This document shows, one piece after another, positions 1 through 6,424 of a stretch of DNA of 10,332 nucleotides; the stretch's first letter is position 1; each line of letters starts with the position of its first letter. The DNA is taken from contig SLNU01000053.1 of assembly GCA_007132865.1 (NCBI GenBank), forward strand, positions 1 through 10,332, given 5' to 3'. Made by a program: the position numbers and the translations under genes. The stretch is from Bacteroidales bacterium (GTDB taxonomy: Bacteria; Bacteroidota; Bacteroidia; Bacteroidales; UBA7960). Under the pieces are notes generated by a model. The model was not told the DNA's origin. It searched no databases and worked only from the letters and a program-made list of their open reading frames with translations.

Positions 1-35
1 AGCTTGCAGTCATATTCCCCTATCAGGTGCGCCAT
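1..35 (-). CDS. mraZ: MraZ, transcriptional regulator of the dcw cluster (first 11 codons only; continues past the left edge)
   Basis: Reading leftwards from an ATG at 35-33 gives M-A-H-L-I-G-E-Y-D-C-K and then the window ends. An Ile-Gly-Glu-Tyr-x-Cys-Lys start is typical of MraZ, whose N-terminus carries a short 'GxYxCKLDxKGR' type motif. MraZ is a ring-forming AbrB-fold DNA-binding protein that usually represses the division and cell wall cluster it heads (mraZ, mraW/rsmH, ftsL, ftsI and so on), which would lie to the left of this window. The identification rests on only 11 residues, but the three regularly spaced GTGGT boxes upstream (81-105) are the kind of site MraZ binds and strongly support it. 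Bases GTGGAG just before the ATG could act as a ribosome binding site. Confidence 0.8.
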   Translation of the reverse strand, partial: MAHLIGEYDCK

Positions 36-61
36 TACTCCACTTTTTTGGGATTTGATGG

Positions 62-69
62 TAAATATA
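62..69 (-). promoter_or_regulatory. Candidate -7 box of the mraZ promoter
   Basis: On the minus strand the bases read TATATTTA, seven of eight positions of the Bacteroidota -7 consensus TAnnTTTG. The box is about 27 bases upstream of the mraZ ATG, which would give a short leader. A TTG at 88-86 lies 16 bases upstream, slightly close for a -33 element. The GTGGT boxes fall over the -33 region, as expected if MraZ represses by blocking polymerase. This is inferred from motif and position only. Confidence 0.4.
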
Positions 70-80
70 CATTCTTTTTT

Positions 81-105
81 ACCACAATTTACCACTTTTT
101 ACCAC
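81..105 (-). promoter_or_regulatory. MraZ-box operator: three GTGGT direct repeats, 10-bp period
   Basis: The plus strand has ACCAC at 81-85, 91-95 and 101-105. Read towards mraZ, these are three GTGGT boxes, each followed by an A/T-rich 5-mer. Known MraZ operators consist of three or four short G-rich direct repeats at 10-bp spacing (TGGGN in Escherichia coli, AAAGTGG-type in mollicutes), so both sequence and helical phasing match. The boxes lie 46-70 bases upstream of the mraZ start and overlap the likely -33 region, which suggests autorepression of the dcw cluster. Confidence 0.78.
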
Positions 106-270
106 ATTGTTAATAACTTTTAGTGGATGAATTGCCTCAAATAGGACTTAATAGGTGAATAAAAAACTATTAATCAGTAGTTTAATTCAGTTTCTGCAAG
201 TTTTTGGATTTTTTGACGTGGATGAACAAAATCGGCCATAGGAAAGGTCATGAGGAATGCGAATTATCGT

Positions 271-278
271 TATTTTTG
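271..278 (+). promoter_or_regulatory. Candidate -7 box for the glsA-glsB-engB operon
   Basis: TATTTTTG matches the Bacteroidota -7 consensus TAnnTTTG exactly and lies about 60 bases before the first gene of the operon. No clear TTTG is seen 19-21 bases upstream, so the -33 half is missing or weak. It is the best promoter candidate in the gap for the rightward operon, on motif alone. Confidence 0.35.
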
Positions 279-336
279 ATACTGAATCGGGCAACGGGCC
301 GAAGAACTCGCGCCTGGGGAAAAGCAACAAGGAAGT

Positions 337-1221
337 ATGGTGGAAAAAAGTAACATGCCGGCAGCAAGTGAAGAAGCGTTCACCGTTGATGTGGATGCCG
401 TTTTCCGGAAGAAGGGAAAACGACTTTATCCGTTTATTCCGAAGTTTATTATCCGCTACCTGGAGCGCGTGGTACACCAGGATGAGATCAATGAGGCATT
501 GCCTGATTACCGGAATTTCATGGGGCTGGAGTTTGTTGAGAAGGTCCTGACCGAGAAGTTTACGGTCGACATCGAGGTGGTCCACCCGGAGAATCTCCCC
601 GGCCCCGGCCGCTACATTGTTGCCAGCAACCATCCGCTTGGCGGACTGGATGGCATGGCCCTGATGCATGTCGTGGGACGAAAGCGCCCCGACCTGAAGT
701 TTGTTGCCAACGACATCCTTATGGAGCTCAGGAACCTGAAGTCGCTCTTTGTTGCGGTAAACAAGCATGGCCGCAACACCAAGGAATACGTGGCCGCACT
801 GGATGCATTGTACTCGTCGGATGCCCTGGTGCTGATTTTCCCGGCCGGACTGGTATCCCGGCGCCAGAAAGGAGGGATATCCGACCTGGAATGGAAAAAA
901 AGCTTTATCACGAAAGCAGTGCAATACCAGCGGGATATCATTCCCGTGCACATCGACGGCCGCAATTCCGATTTTTTCTATAACTTAGCCATGTGGAGAA
1001 AACATCTGGGGATCAAGTCCAATATTGAAATGCTATACCTGCCTGACGAGATGTTCAGGCAACGTGAAAAGCGCATGCGCATAACCTTCGGCAGACCCAT
1101 CCCCCATACGGCTTTTACAAAAGATTTTTCCCATCAGCAGTGGGCACAGAAGGTCAAGGCGCATGTATACAGACTGCCGGCCGGAGAACTGGATTTTAAA
1201 TCGGATATAGTTTTAAAATGA
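337..1221 (+). CDS. glsA: Lysophospholipid-type O-acyltransferase, GlsA-like (PlsC/hemolysin family)
   Basis: This 294-residue protein belongs to the PlsC/LPLAT acyltransferase superfamily, in the branch annotated 'hemolysin' or OlsA-like. The acyltransferase core starts near residue 80. The catalytic block is SNHPLGGLDG (97-106), with His99 and Asp105 separated by five residues instead of the classic four, a form seen in this branch. A second block, FPAGLVSRR (168-176), stands where PlsC has FPEG. No signal peptide or strong membrane span is visible, so it is probably a peripheral inner-membrane enzyme. It overlaps the next gene by ATGA. With the GlsB-like partner it resembles the Bacteroides glycine-lipid pair, where GlsA adds the second, ester-linked fatty acid to N-acylglycine. 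The substrate amino acid (glycine, serine-glycine or ornithine) cannot be read from sequence. An in-frame ATG at codon 7 is an alternative start. Confidence 0.8.
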   Translation: MVEKSNMPAASEEAFTVDVDAVFRKKGKRLYPFIPKFIIRYLERVVHQDEINEALPDYRNFMGLEFVEKVLTEKFTVDIEVVHPENLPGPGRYIVASNHPLGGLDGMALMHVVGRKRPDLKFVANDILMELRNLKSLFVAVNKHGRNTKEYVAALDALYSSDALVLIFPAGLVSRRQKGGISDLEWKKSFITKAVQYQRDIIPVHIDGRNSDFFYNLAMWRKHLGIKSNIEMLYLPDEMFRQREKRMRITFGRPIPHTAFTKDFSHQQWAQKVKAHVYRLPAGELDFKSDIVLK

Positions 1222-2177
1222 CCATGGATAAGAGGGAAAAGGAAATAGTGCCGGCCATTGAGCGGGAATCGCTCAGGTCGGAGCTGACACCGGAAAAATT
1301 CCTGCGCAAAACCAACAACGCACATAATGAGATTTATGTGATCGATGCGCATGACTCGCCGGCCCTTATGCGGGAGATCGGACGGCTGCGGGAGGTCTCA
1401 TTCCGGCATGCGGGTGGAGGTACAGGCGAGGAAGTCGATATCGATGCTTTTGATACTGCCACACCCCCCTACAAACAATTGATTGTATGGGATCCCCTAG
1501 CCAGCGAGATCGTCGGGGGCTATCGCTACCTGCTTTGTGCGGATGCCCGTTCTGGCCCGGACGGGGTTCCCGGACTGGCTACCTCAGAACTGTTCCGGTT
1601 CTCTGCTGACTTCACCGGCTCCTACCTTCCCCAAACGATAGAACTGGGAAGGTCTTTTGTCCAGCCTGCCTATCAGCCATCGCGTGAGAACCGCAAAAGC
1701 ATTTACTCCCTGGATAATTTGTGGGACGGCCTGGGGGCTTTGATTGTAGACCATCCCAAGATCAGATACTTCTTCGGAAAGGTGACCATGTACACCCATT
1801 TCAATATTTTCGCCCGGGACCTGATCCTGTACTTTTTGAATCGATTTTTCCCGGATCCCGACAAGCTGGTTGAGCCCATTGAGCCCCTGCAGTTGAAAAC
1901 ACCCGTTGAAAAACTTGAAAAAGTGTTTAAGGGCGGTGATTTTGAGTCAAACTACAAGGTATTACTCAAAAAAGTCAGGGAGCAAAAAGAGAACATTCCC
2001 CCGCTGATCAACTCTTACATGGGACTAAGTCCGACTATGCGCACCTTCGGGACATCCCTTAATGAGCATTTCGGGGGGGTGGAGGAGACGGCCATCCTGA
2101 TTACCATCGGGGATATTTACGAAGCGAAGAAGGAAAGACACGTCAATACATATAAACCCCCATACCGTTCAAGCTAA
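1218..2177 (+). CDS. glsB: Amino-acid N-acyltransferase, GlsB-like (OlsB/GNAT family)
   Basis: This 319-residue protein is a GNAT-fold acyltransferase of the OlsB type, related to autoinducer synthases. Visible signatures are LREVSFRHAGGGTGE (58-71), followed by an acidic DIDAFD, then ELGRSFVQPAYQ (142-153), the acyl-ACP binding strand and turn of this family, and LWDGLG (168-173). It runs about 100 residues past the GNAT core, usual for the Bacteroidota version and for the 'hemolysin' annotation. In Bacteroides, GlsB makes N-acyl-glycine from 3-hydroxyacyl-ACP, the first step to glycine lipids. The start overlaps the stop of glsA (ATGA at 1218-1221), implying translational coupling; a second ATG two codons in is equally possible. 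There is no Shine-Dalgarno site. Substrate choice is inferred from the gene pair and the phylum. Confidence 0.8.
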   Translation: MTMDKREKEIVPAIERESLRSELTPEKFLRKTNNAHNEIYVIDAHDSPALMREIGRLREVSFRHAGGGTGEEVDIDAFDTATPPYKQLIVWDPLASEIVGGYRYLLCADARSGPDGVPGLATSELFRFSADFTGSYLPQTIELGRSFVQPAYQPSRENRKSIYSLDNLWDGLGALIVDHPKIRYFFGKVTMYTHFNIFARDLILYFLNRFFPDPDKLVEPIEPLQLKTPVEKLEKVFKGGDFESNYKVLLKKVREQKENIPPLINSYMGLSPTMRTFGTSLNEHFGGVEETAILITIGDIYEAKKERHVNTYKPPYRSS

Positions 2178-2180
2178 AGC

Positions 2181-2798
2181 ATGCTGATCCGACAAGCTGA
2201 ATTCATAAAAAGCTCCCCGTCATACAAAGACTGCCCACCTACTACATTTCCCGAGTATGCGTTCATCGGGCGCTCAAATGTGGGCAAGTCCTCTCTGATC
2301 AATATGCTTACCAACAACCGGAAACTTGCCAAAATATCCTCTACGCCGGGCAAAACCCAACTTCTCAACCATTTCCTGATCAATGATTCCTGGTACCTGA
2401 CCGATTTGCCCGGGTTTGGATTTGCAAAGGTTCCTGTGCATATCAAGAAAAAGTGGGAGAGAATGATCCGGGATTACCTGGAGAACAGGGAGAACCTGGT
2501 TTGCACATTCATGCTGATCGACATCCGGCACGAACCGCTGAACAACGACATGCTGTTTTTGGACTGGTTGGGGGTCAAACAGCTTCCTTTTTACATCCTC
2601 TTCACCAAATCTGACAAACTGGGCAAGAACAAGCTGCTTTCCAATCTGGCTGCCTACGAAAAGGCGTTCTCTGAAAAATGGGATCCGCTCCCGCCATACC
2701 TGGTCACAAGCAGCCACACCAAAGCCGGGAGGGAAGAAGTATTGGGGCTTATCGAAGAGTGGAATGCTTCCTATCGGCCCCTGAACCTGGAATCTTGA
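2181..2798 (+). CDS. engB: Ribosome biogenesis GTPase EngB (YihA/YsxC)
   Basis: This 205-residue GTPase shows all G motifs in order: G1 GRSNVGKSS (30-38), G2 threonine in SSTPGKT (53-59), G3 DLPG (75-78), G4 TKSD (142-145) and G5 SSH (177-179). The SSTPGKTQ switch I is diagnostic for EngB, an essential factor in late assembly of the 50S ribosomal subunit in the cytoplasm. Length is normal for the family. It starts three bases after the glsB stop, so it is almost certainly co-transcribed with the acyltransferase pair. Its 3' end overlaps that of the convergent gldB gene by 28 bases. Confidence 0.96.
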   Translation: MLIRQAEFIKSSPSYKDCPPTTFPEYAFIGRSNVGKSSLINMLTNNRKLAKISSTPGKTQLLNHFLINDSWYLTDLPGFGFAKVPVHIKKKWERMIRDYLENRENLVCTFMLIDIRHEPLNNDMLFLDWLGVKQLPFYILFTKSDKLGKNKLLSNLAAYEKAFSEKWDPLPPYLVTSSHTKAGREEVLGLIEEWNASYRPLNLES

Positions 2799-3796
2799 AG
2801 CAACTGCCCGGCATCCCGCATGGCGAGCAATTCCGGCAGGCTTACTTCGGGGTGGCGCCGCATATACTCTCTGACGATTTGCCATCCGGTCCAAACTCCG
2901 GTCTTCGGCGCTGAGCCCCTTGAAAAGACGGAGGTAAAGGGTGCATCCCCCACAAAACGGCTGATCATTTGCCTGTCAGAGGAATACAGCAGTTCATTGT
3001 CCACCAGGTACGTCCATACCAATCCCCTGTTCCCCTGCATCCACTCCTGCTGTTCCTGGCTGTATCCGACCTTGACCGAATCAGGGACAAGCGGGAAAAC
3101 GCAGTCAAGAAAGTAAAGCATCTTCCCTTCGTAGACCATGAAATCCAACAAGGTTTCCGGCTCGTAAGGGGTGGACTGCAGGTGCAATTCGGCCATCAGC
3201 CGCATCAGGTCGACCCCTACATAATCCGGTGCCATGGTCCGTACCTGGTAGGCCGGAATCCCAATCTGTCCGTAGGTCCTGTAGTCAGCCCCCAGGTAAT
3301 TGTCCAGGCCAATGGCCGCATCCTGCCCGGCGAATTTAATTGGTAGCTGGTAATCAATGCCCGAGACATAGGAATAAAGCCTGGGTATGGGCGCTTCCGG
3401 GAAATGGGCCCTGTAATACCGGAAGGCCAGGGTCAGATCCTCTTCAAGTACTTTCAGATCGGGCCAGACCTTGCGTGTATCCTCGTAAAGCTCCTGCAGC
3501 AATGGGTCTGTGACATAAGCGAACAATTGCTGCCTGGCCAGGGGATCCTGCAATCCATCTCCCAAAAAAAAGCGGAACCTGTCCGCATGGGGTTCCAGTT
3601 CCTCCTGCAGGCGGTAAGGGTTGACGTTAAAAAGCACTTCCTCGTAGCGGCTGATCTCTATCGGGTCTATATGCACCCGGTTGATGTCTGCCTGGTAGGG
3701 CGGCCGCTGCCGGCACTGGGCAAGGCTGAGAAGCAGTAAGGGCAACAGCAGGAGTGGAATCAGCCGGTGATGAAAACTGGGAAAAACAAGGCGCAT
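2771..3796 (-). CDS. gldB: Gliding-motility-type lipoprotein GldB
   Basis: The protein (341 residues from the ATG at 3796-3794) begins with an Arg/His-containing n-region, a leucine-rich h-region and the lipobox L-A-Q-C, with Cys28 as the lipidated residue. It should be exported and anchored in the envelope. The mature part, with INRVHIDPIEISRYEEVLF near its start and GIDYQLPIKFAGQDAAIGLDNYLG in the middle (split here by position 145-170), fits the GldB family. GldB is needed for gliding in Flavobacterium johnsoniae, but homologues occur in non-gliding Bacteroidota, where the role is unknown. An in-frame GTG nine codons upstream (3823-3821) would give 350 residues; I prefer the ATG because it gives a more normal signal peptide. 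No gldC is next to it. The last 28 bases overlap engB. Confidence 0.8.
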   Translation of the reverse strand: MRLVFPSFHHRLIPLLLLPLLLLSLAQCRQRPPYQADINRVHIDPIEISRYEEVLFNVNPYRLQEELEPHADRFRFFLGDGLQDPLARQQLFAYVTDPLLQELYEDTRKVWPDLKVLEEDLTLAFRYYRAHFPEAPIPRLYSYVSGIDYQLPIKFAGQDAAIGLDNYLGADYRTYGQIGIPAYQVRTMAPDYVGVDLMRLMAELHLQSTPYEPETLLDFMVYEGKMLYFLDCVFPLVPDSVKVGYSQEQQEWMQGNRGLVWTYLVDNELLYSSDRQMISRFVGDAPFTSVFSRGSAPKTGVWTGWQIVREYMRRHPEVSLPELLAMRDAGQLLQDSRFRGR

Positions 3797-3837
3797 AAGG
3801 GACAATTTTTTAACAAAACGCACGTCTGTTTGTTATG

Positions 3838-3870
3838 TTTGTAAAGATCAAAAAAAAAAGAGTAAGTTTG
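3838..3870 (+). promoter_or_regulatory. Candidate Bacteroidota promoter (TTTG / TAnnTTTG) for the barrel-nadE operon
   Basis: TTTG at 3838-3841 and TAAGTTTG at 3863-3870 match the -33 and -7 consensus of the phylum's primary sigma factor. They are separated by 21 bases, close to the usual 19-21. The -7 box is 36 bases before the ATG at 3907, leaving a leader of about 30 bases. A run of ten A (3850-3859) fills part of the spacer. A second perfect -7 match, TATGTTTG, lies at 3834-3841 but lacks a partner. This is the best promoter in the window by motif and spacing. Confidence 0.55.
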
Positions 3871-3906
3871 AGTGTATTTATCGCGGATCCTTAAAGACCA
3901 TAAGAT

Positions 3907-4587
3907 ATGAAGAAAAAAACCATACTGACCGCGGTGCTGGTCATTTTAGTGGCAGGCGTTCTGCCTGCCCAGCAAGGCCCCAGGTTTCGTATTGGGCTGA
4001 CCGCTTCCCCGTCCGTGTCATGGTTTTCCCCTGAAACCCGTGATTACTTATCGGAAGGCCCCCTCCTGGGTATTTCCTACGGATTGATTGGCGAATACCA
4101 TTTGGGTTACCACTATGCCATATCGACCAATTTTCTGATCTCCAATTTTGGGGGCAAGCTTAGGTATACGACACAAGAGTCAGGATATGGCGTGGTGGAT
4201 ATGGAAAGGGAATACCGCCTGAGATATTTTGAAGCGCCAATCACCTTTAAGCTGCAGTCTTCCGAGATCGGCTATTTCACCTATTTCGGACGCATTGGAT
4301 TTTCGCCCGGGTTCAACCTGAAGGCTACGGGCCATGACAGTTTTTCCCAGGCCCAGACTGGGGTTACCCTGGAGAGGGACATCAAGGGAGACATTCCCCT
4401 GATCAGACTCGCATTTGTCGTTGGGGGCGGTGTGGAATACTCGCTTGGGGGCAGGACCACGCTTGTAGGCGGTCTGACCTACAACAATGGGTTTACGAAC
4501 AACTTGTCAAATCGCAACAACATTACCAATGCCTTTCAAAGCGCCACTTCCAGCTATTTTGCCTTAAACCTCGGGGTGCTGTTTTAA
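3907..4587 (+). CDS. PorT-family outer-membrane beta-barrel protein
   Basis: This 226-residue protein has a classical signal peptide (KKK n-region, hydrophobic core, likely cleavage after Ala21 in LPA-QQ). The mature chain is a string of amphipathic, aromatic- and glycine-rich beta strands ending in a C-terminal Phe (LGVLF), as in outer-membrane barrels of the OMP_b-brl_2/PorT group. True PorT/SprT is part of the type IX secretion system, but the family also includes many barrels of unknown role. True porT genes usually lie beside ubiE, which is not the case here. Its position between gldB and nadE, only nine bases before nadE, shows co-transcription with nadE rather than function. I call the family, not a type IX role. 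Confidence 0.7.
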   Translation: MKKKTILTAVLVILVAGVLPAQQGPRFRIGLTASPSVSWFSPETRDYLSEGPLLGISYGLIGEYHLGYHYAISTNFLISNFGGKLRYTTQESGYGVVDMEREYRLRYFEAPITFKLQSSEIGYFTYFGRIGFSPGFNLKATGHDSFSQAQTGVTLERDIKGDIPLIRLAFVVGGGVEYSLGGRTTLVGGLTYNNGFTNNLSNRNNITNAFQSATSSYFALNLGVLF

Positions 4588-4596
4588 ACTACCGGA

Positions 4597-6384
4597 ATGA
4601 TCGTTGCATTGGCTCAGCTGAATTTCGTTGTCGGGGATTTTGAATTCAATACCCGCCGCATGGTGCAAAGTATCGAAGATGCACGAAGGCAGGGTGCCGA
4701 TCTCGTCGTGTTCTCCGAGCTTTCGGTCTGTGGCTATCCGCCTGCAGATCTATTGAACATGGACGGCTTTGTGAAGACCTGCCTCGACCAGCTGGACCAT
4801 ATTGCGGCAGCCTGCCATGGGGTCGCGGCCATTGTCGGGGCCCCGTCCTTTAACGACGGACCCAAAGGAAAGAAGCTGTATAATTCCGCATTTCTATTGT
4901 CGGATGGGAAAGTGCAGTTCCGCTACGACAAGGGTCTGCTACCCACCTACGACGTATTTGATGAATACAGGTATTTCGAGCCCGCAGAAGTGTTTCATAC
5001 GGTCCCGTTCATGGGTAAGCGAATTGCATTGACGGTTTGTGAGGACTTGTGGGACATCGGACCCCGGCCAATGTACCGCCTTCATCCGATGGAACAACTG
5101 GCAAAGGAGTCCCCCGACCTGATTATTAACATCTCCGCATCCCCGTTTTCGTGGAACCGATGCGGGGAACGCCTCTCCACATTTGCCGAAAATGCCCGGC
5201 GTTATAATCTGCCTGTTTTCCTGGTGAACCAGCTGGGGGCGCATGCCGAGCTGATCTTCGACGGCGGTTCAGCCGCATTCAACGCGGGCGGCGGACTGGC
5301 AGGGCACTTTGAACCGTTTGAGGAGGGACTGCGGTTGTATGACCTGAATGCCCTTGGGGGAGGACCGGGCTCCGACAAGGCCCATGCGGGCGATTCGGCC
5401 GCAGGTGCAGAAAACCTTTCGGGGGCAGGCCCCGGGCAGGTCTCTGTGGGCGATTCGGCCGCTGCCACGAATGGCCATACAGCGGCAGGCCCCGGGCAGG
5501 AAGAGAAAAAAAACGCCCTGCTCCTGGATGCCCTGGTTTTCGGATTGAAGGACTATTTCCGGAAAACCGGGCTAAAGAAGGCCATTCTGGGATTGTCTGG
5601 CGGACTGGATTCAGCGCTTACCCTCGTATTGGCCGAAATGGCCCTTGGAAAGGAAAATGTGTGGGCAGTTCTGATGCCTGGCCCGTTCAGCTCCGACCAC
5701 AGTGTTCGTGATGCACTCACACTGGCAGGAAATCTGGGCGTCAGGCATGACATCCTTCCCATCGATCCGGTGGTGAACTCTGTGGAAGATTCCTTGCAGG
5801 CCTTTTTCGGAGACCTTCCCAGGGATATTGCAGAGGAGAATATCCAGGCAAGGGCCAGGGCAGTGCTGCTGATGGGACTGTCAAATAAGTTCGGACATAT
5901 GCTTTTGAACACCTCCAATAAAAGCGAGGCAGCCGTGGGATACGGAACCCTTTACGGGGATATGTGCGGCGGACTGTCGGTCATCGGAGATCTATACAAG
6001 ACTGAAGTATACAGTCTGGCAAGGTACATCAACAGGGAAAAAGAAATCATTCCCCGGAACACCATAGAAAAGCCCCCGTCGGCCGAGCTCAGGCCCGGGC
6101 AAAAAGACAGCGACTCACTTCCCGATTATGAAATACTGGACCCGGTCCTTTTCAACTACATAGAAATGGAGATGCATCCCGCCGGGATTATTGCTGCGGG
6201 ACATGAAGCAGAATTGGTGAATAGGGTGGTGCGGCTGGTGAGTGCGAACGAGTTCAAACGCAAGCAGGCGCCCCCGGTGCTCAGGGTATCACAGAAAGGT
6301 TTTGGTGTCGGAAGGAGGATGCCGATCGTGGCAAAATATCCGGAAGGAACCGATTATCCGGAATCCACGGCCTGGCCGGAATGA
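4597..6384 (+). CDS. nadE: Glutamine-dependent NAD+ synthetase (nitrilase-type amidase plus synthetase)
   Basis: This 595-residue two-domain enzyme makes NAD+ from deamido-NAD+, ATP and glutamine in the cytoplasm. The N-terminal nitrilase-fold glutaminase carries the Glu41-Lys112-Cys148 triad (FSELSVCGYPP, YDKGLLPTYDVFDEYRYFEP, TVCEDLWD), which releases ammonia. The C-terminal synthetase has the pyrophosphatase loop SGGLDS (334-339), LLNTSNKSEAAVGYGT, and a KDSDSLPDYEILD segment. Between the domains, residues about 255-305 form a Gly/Ala/Ser-rich linker built from a 20-residue repeat (60-bp units), longer and more repetitive than I expect of the family. The C-terminal tail (YPEGTDYPESTAWPE) is also repetitive. 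The gene follows the barrel gene by nine bases and converges on nfu. Confidence 0.96.
   Translation: MIVALAQLNFVVGDFEFNTRRMVQSIEDARRQGADLVVFSELSVCGYPPADLLNMDGFVKTCLDQLDHIAAACHGVAAIVGAPSFNDGPKGKKLYNSAFLLSDGKVQFRYDKGLLPTYDVFDEYRYFEPAEVFHTVPFMGKRIALTVCEDLWDIGPRPMYRLHPMEQLAKESPDLIINISASPFSWNRCGERLSTFAENARRYNLPVFLVNQLGAHAELIFDGGSAAFNAGGGLAGHFEPFEEGLRLYDLNALGGGPGSDKAHAGDSAAGAENLSGAGPGQVSVGDSAAATNGHTAAGPGQEEKKNALLLDALVFGLKDYFRKTGLKKAILGLSGGLDSALTLVLAEMALGKENVWAVLMPGPFSSDHSVRDALTLAGNLGVRHDILPIDPVVNSVEDSLQAFFGDLPRDIAEENIQARARAVLLMGLSNKFGHMLLNTSNKSEAAVGYGTLYGDMCGGLSVIGDLYKTEVYSLARYINREKEIIPRNTIEKPPSAELRPGQKDSDSLPDYEILDPVLFNYIEMEMHPAGIIAAGHEAELVNRVVRLVSANEFKRKQAPPVLRVSQKGFGVGRRMPIVAKYPEGTDYPESTAWPE
5361..5500 (+). 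repeat. 60-bp tandem duplication in the nadE interdomain linker
   Basis: The 15-mer GGGCGATTCGGCCGC occurs at 5388-5402 and again at 5448-5462, and the 17-mer GGCAGGCCCCGGGCAGG at 5424-5440 and 5484-5500, both at exactly 60-bp spacing. The segment before, near 5361-5380, looks like a more decayed third copy of the second block. In protein terms this is a 20-residue unit with GDSAA and AGPGQ landmarks, in frame. Bases between the landmarks have diverged, so the duplication is not recent. Confidence 0.85.
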
Positions 6385-6410
6385 AACGGGTTGGCCGGAA
6401 TGTAACGGGT
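6337..6410 (+). repeat. Degenerate 18/19-bp tandem repeat across the nadE stop codon
   Basis: Four units start at 6337, 6355, 6373 and 6392. The first two begin TATCCGGAA and the last two TGGCCGGAA. The last two are nearly identical over 19 bases (TGGCCGGAATGaAACGGGT against TGGCCGGAATGtAACGGGT). The first three units are 18 bp apart and encode YPE-, YPE- and WPE-stop, so the enzyme's tail is made of repeat units and its stop codon (6382-6384) lies inside the third. The fourth runs to the stop codon of the facing nfu gene. Confidence 0.8.
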
Positions 6411-6424
6411 TAAGTCGTTACATT
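6399..6424. terminator. Possible bidirectional hairpin between nadE and nfu
   Basis: AATGTAACG (6399-6407) and CGTTACATT (6416-6424) form a perfect 9-bp inverted repeat with an 8-base loop. It is placed between two convergent genes and overlaps the end of nfu. The stem is A/T-rich and no T-run follows on either strand, so as an intrinsic terminator it would be weak. Confidence 0.3.

Larger units (their letters stand above)
36..336. other. Divergent intergenic region between mraZ and the acyltransferase operon
   Basis: This A/T-rich 301-base gap holds the MraZ boxes and mraZ promoter on the left and a candidate promoter for the rightward operon near 271-278. In the middle there are two small symmetries: a direct repeat of AATAGG at 140-145 and 150-155 (again 10 bp apart), and a dyad AAACTA (164-169) / TAGTTT (178-183). 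Either could be an operator half-site pair, but no known regulator is implied. Open frames that can be read here on either strand look like chance. No RNA gene is apparent. Confidence 0.5.

Noticed and set aside
81..105. CRISPR-like regular repeats
   Set aside because: Repeats are only five bases with five-base spacers; the pattern is that of a MraZ operator, and no cas genes are present.
257..550. Plus-strand open frame of 97 codons starting before glsA
   Set aside because: It overlaps glsA in another frame and ends within it; the A/T-rich start and lack of any motif suggest chance.
187..951. Long minus-strand open frame (254 codons) opposite glsA
   Set aside because: It is antisense to a gene with clear acyltransferase motifs, runs into the intergenic region, and its product has no recognisable domain.
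2274..2894. Minus-strand open frame of 206 codons opposite engB
   Set aside because: engB has all five GTPase motifs on the plus strand; the minus frame has no domain signs.
3850..3859. A-run read as a T-tract terminator for the minus strand
   Set aside because: No stem precedes it and no gene on the minus strand ends there; it lies upstream of gldB.
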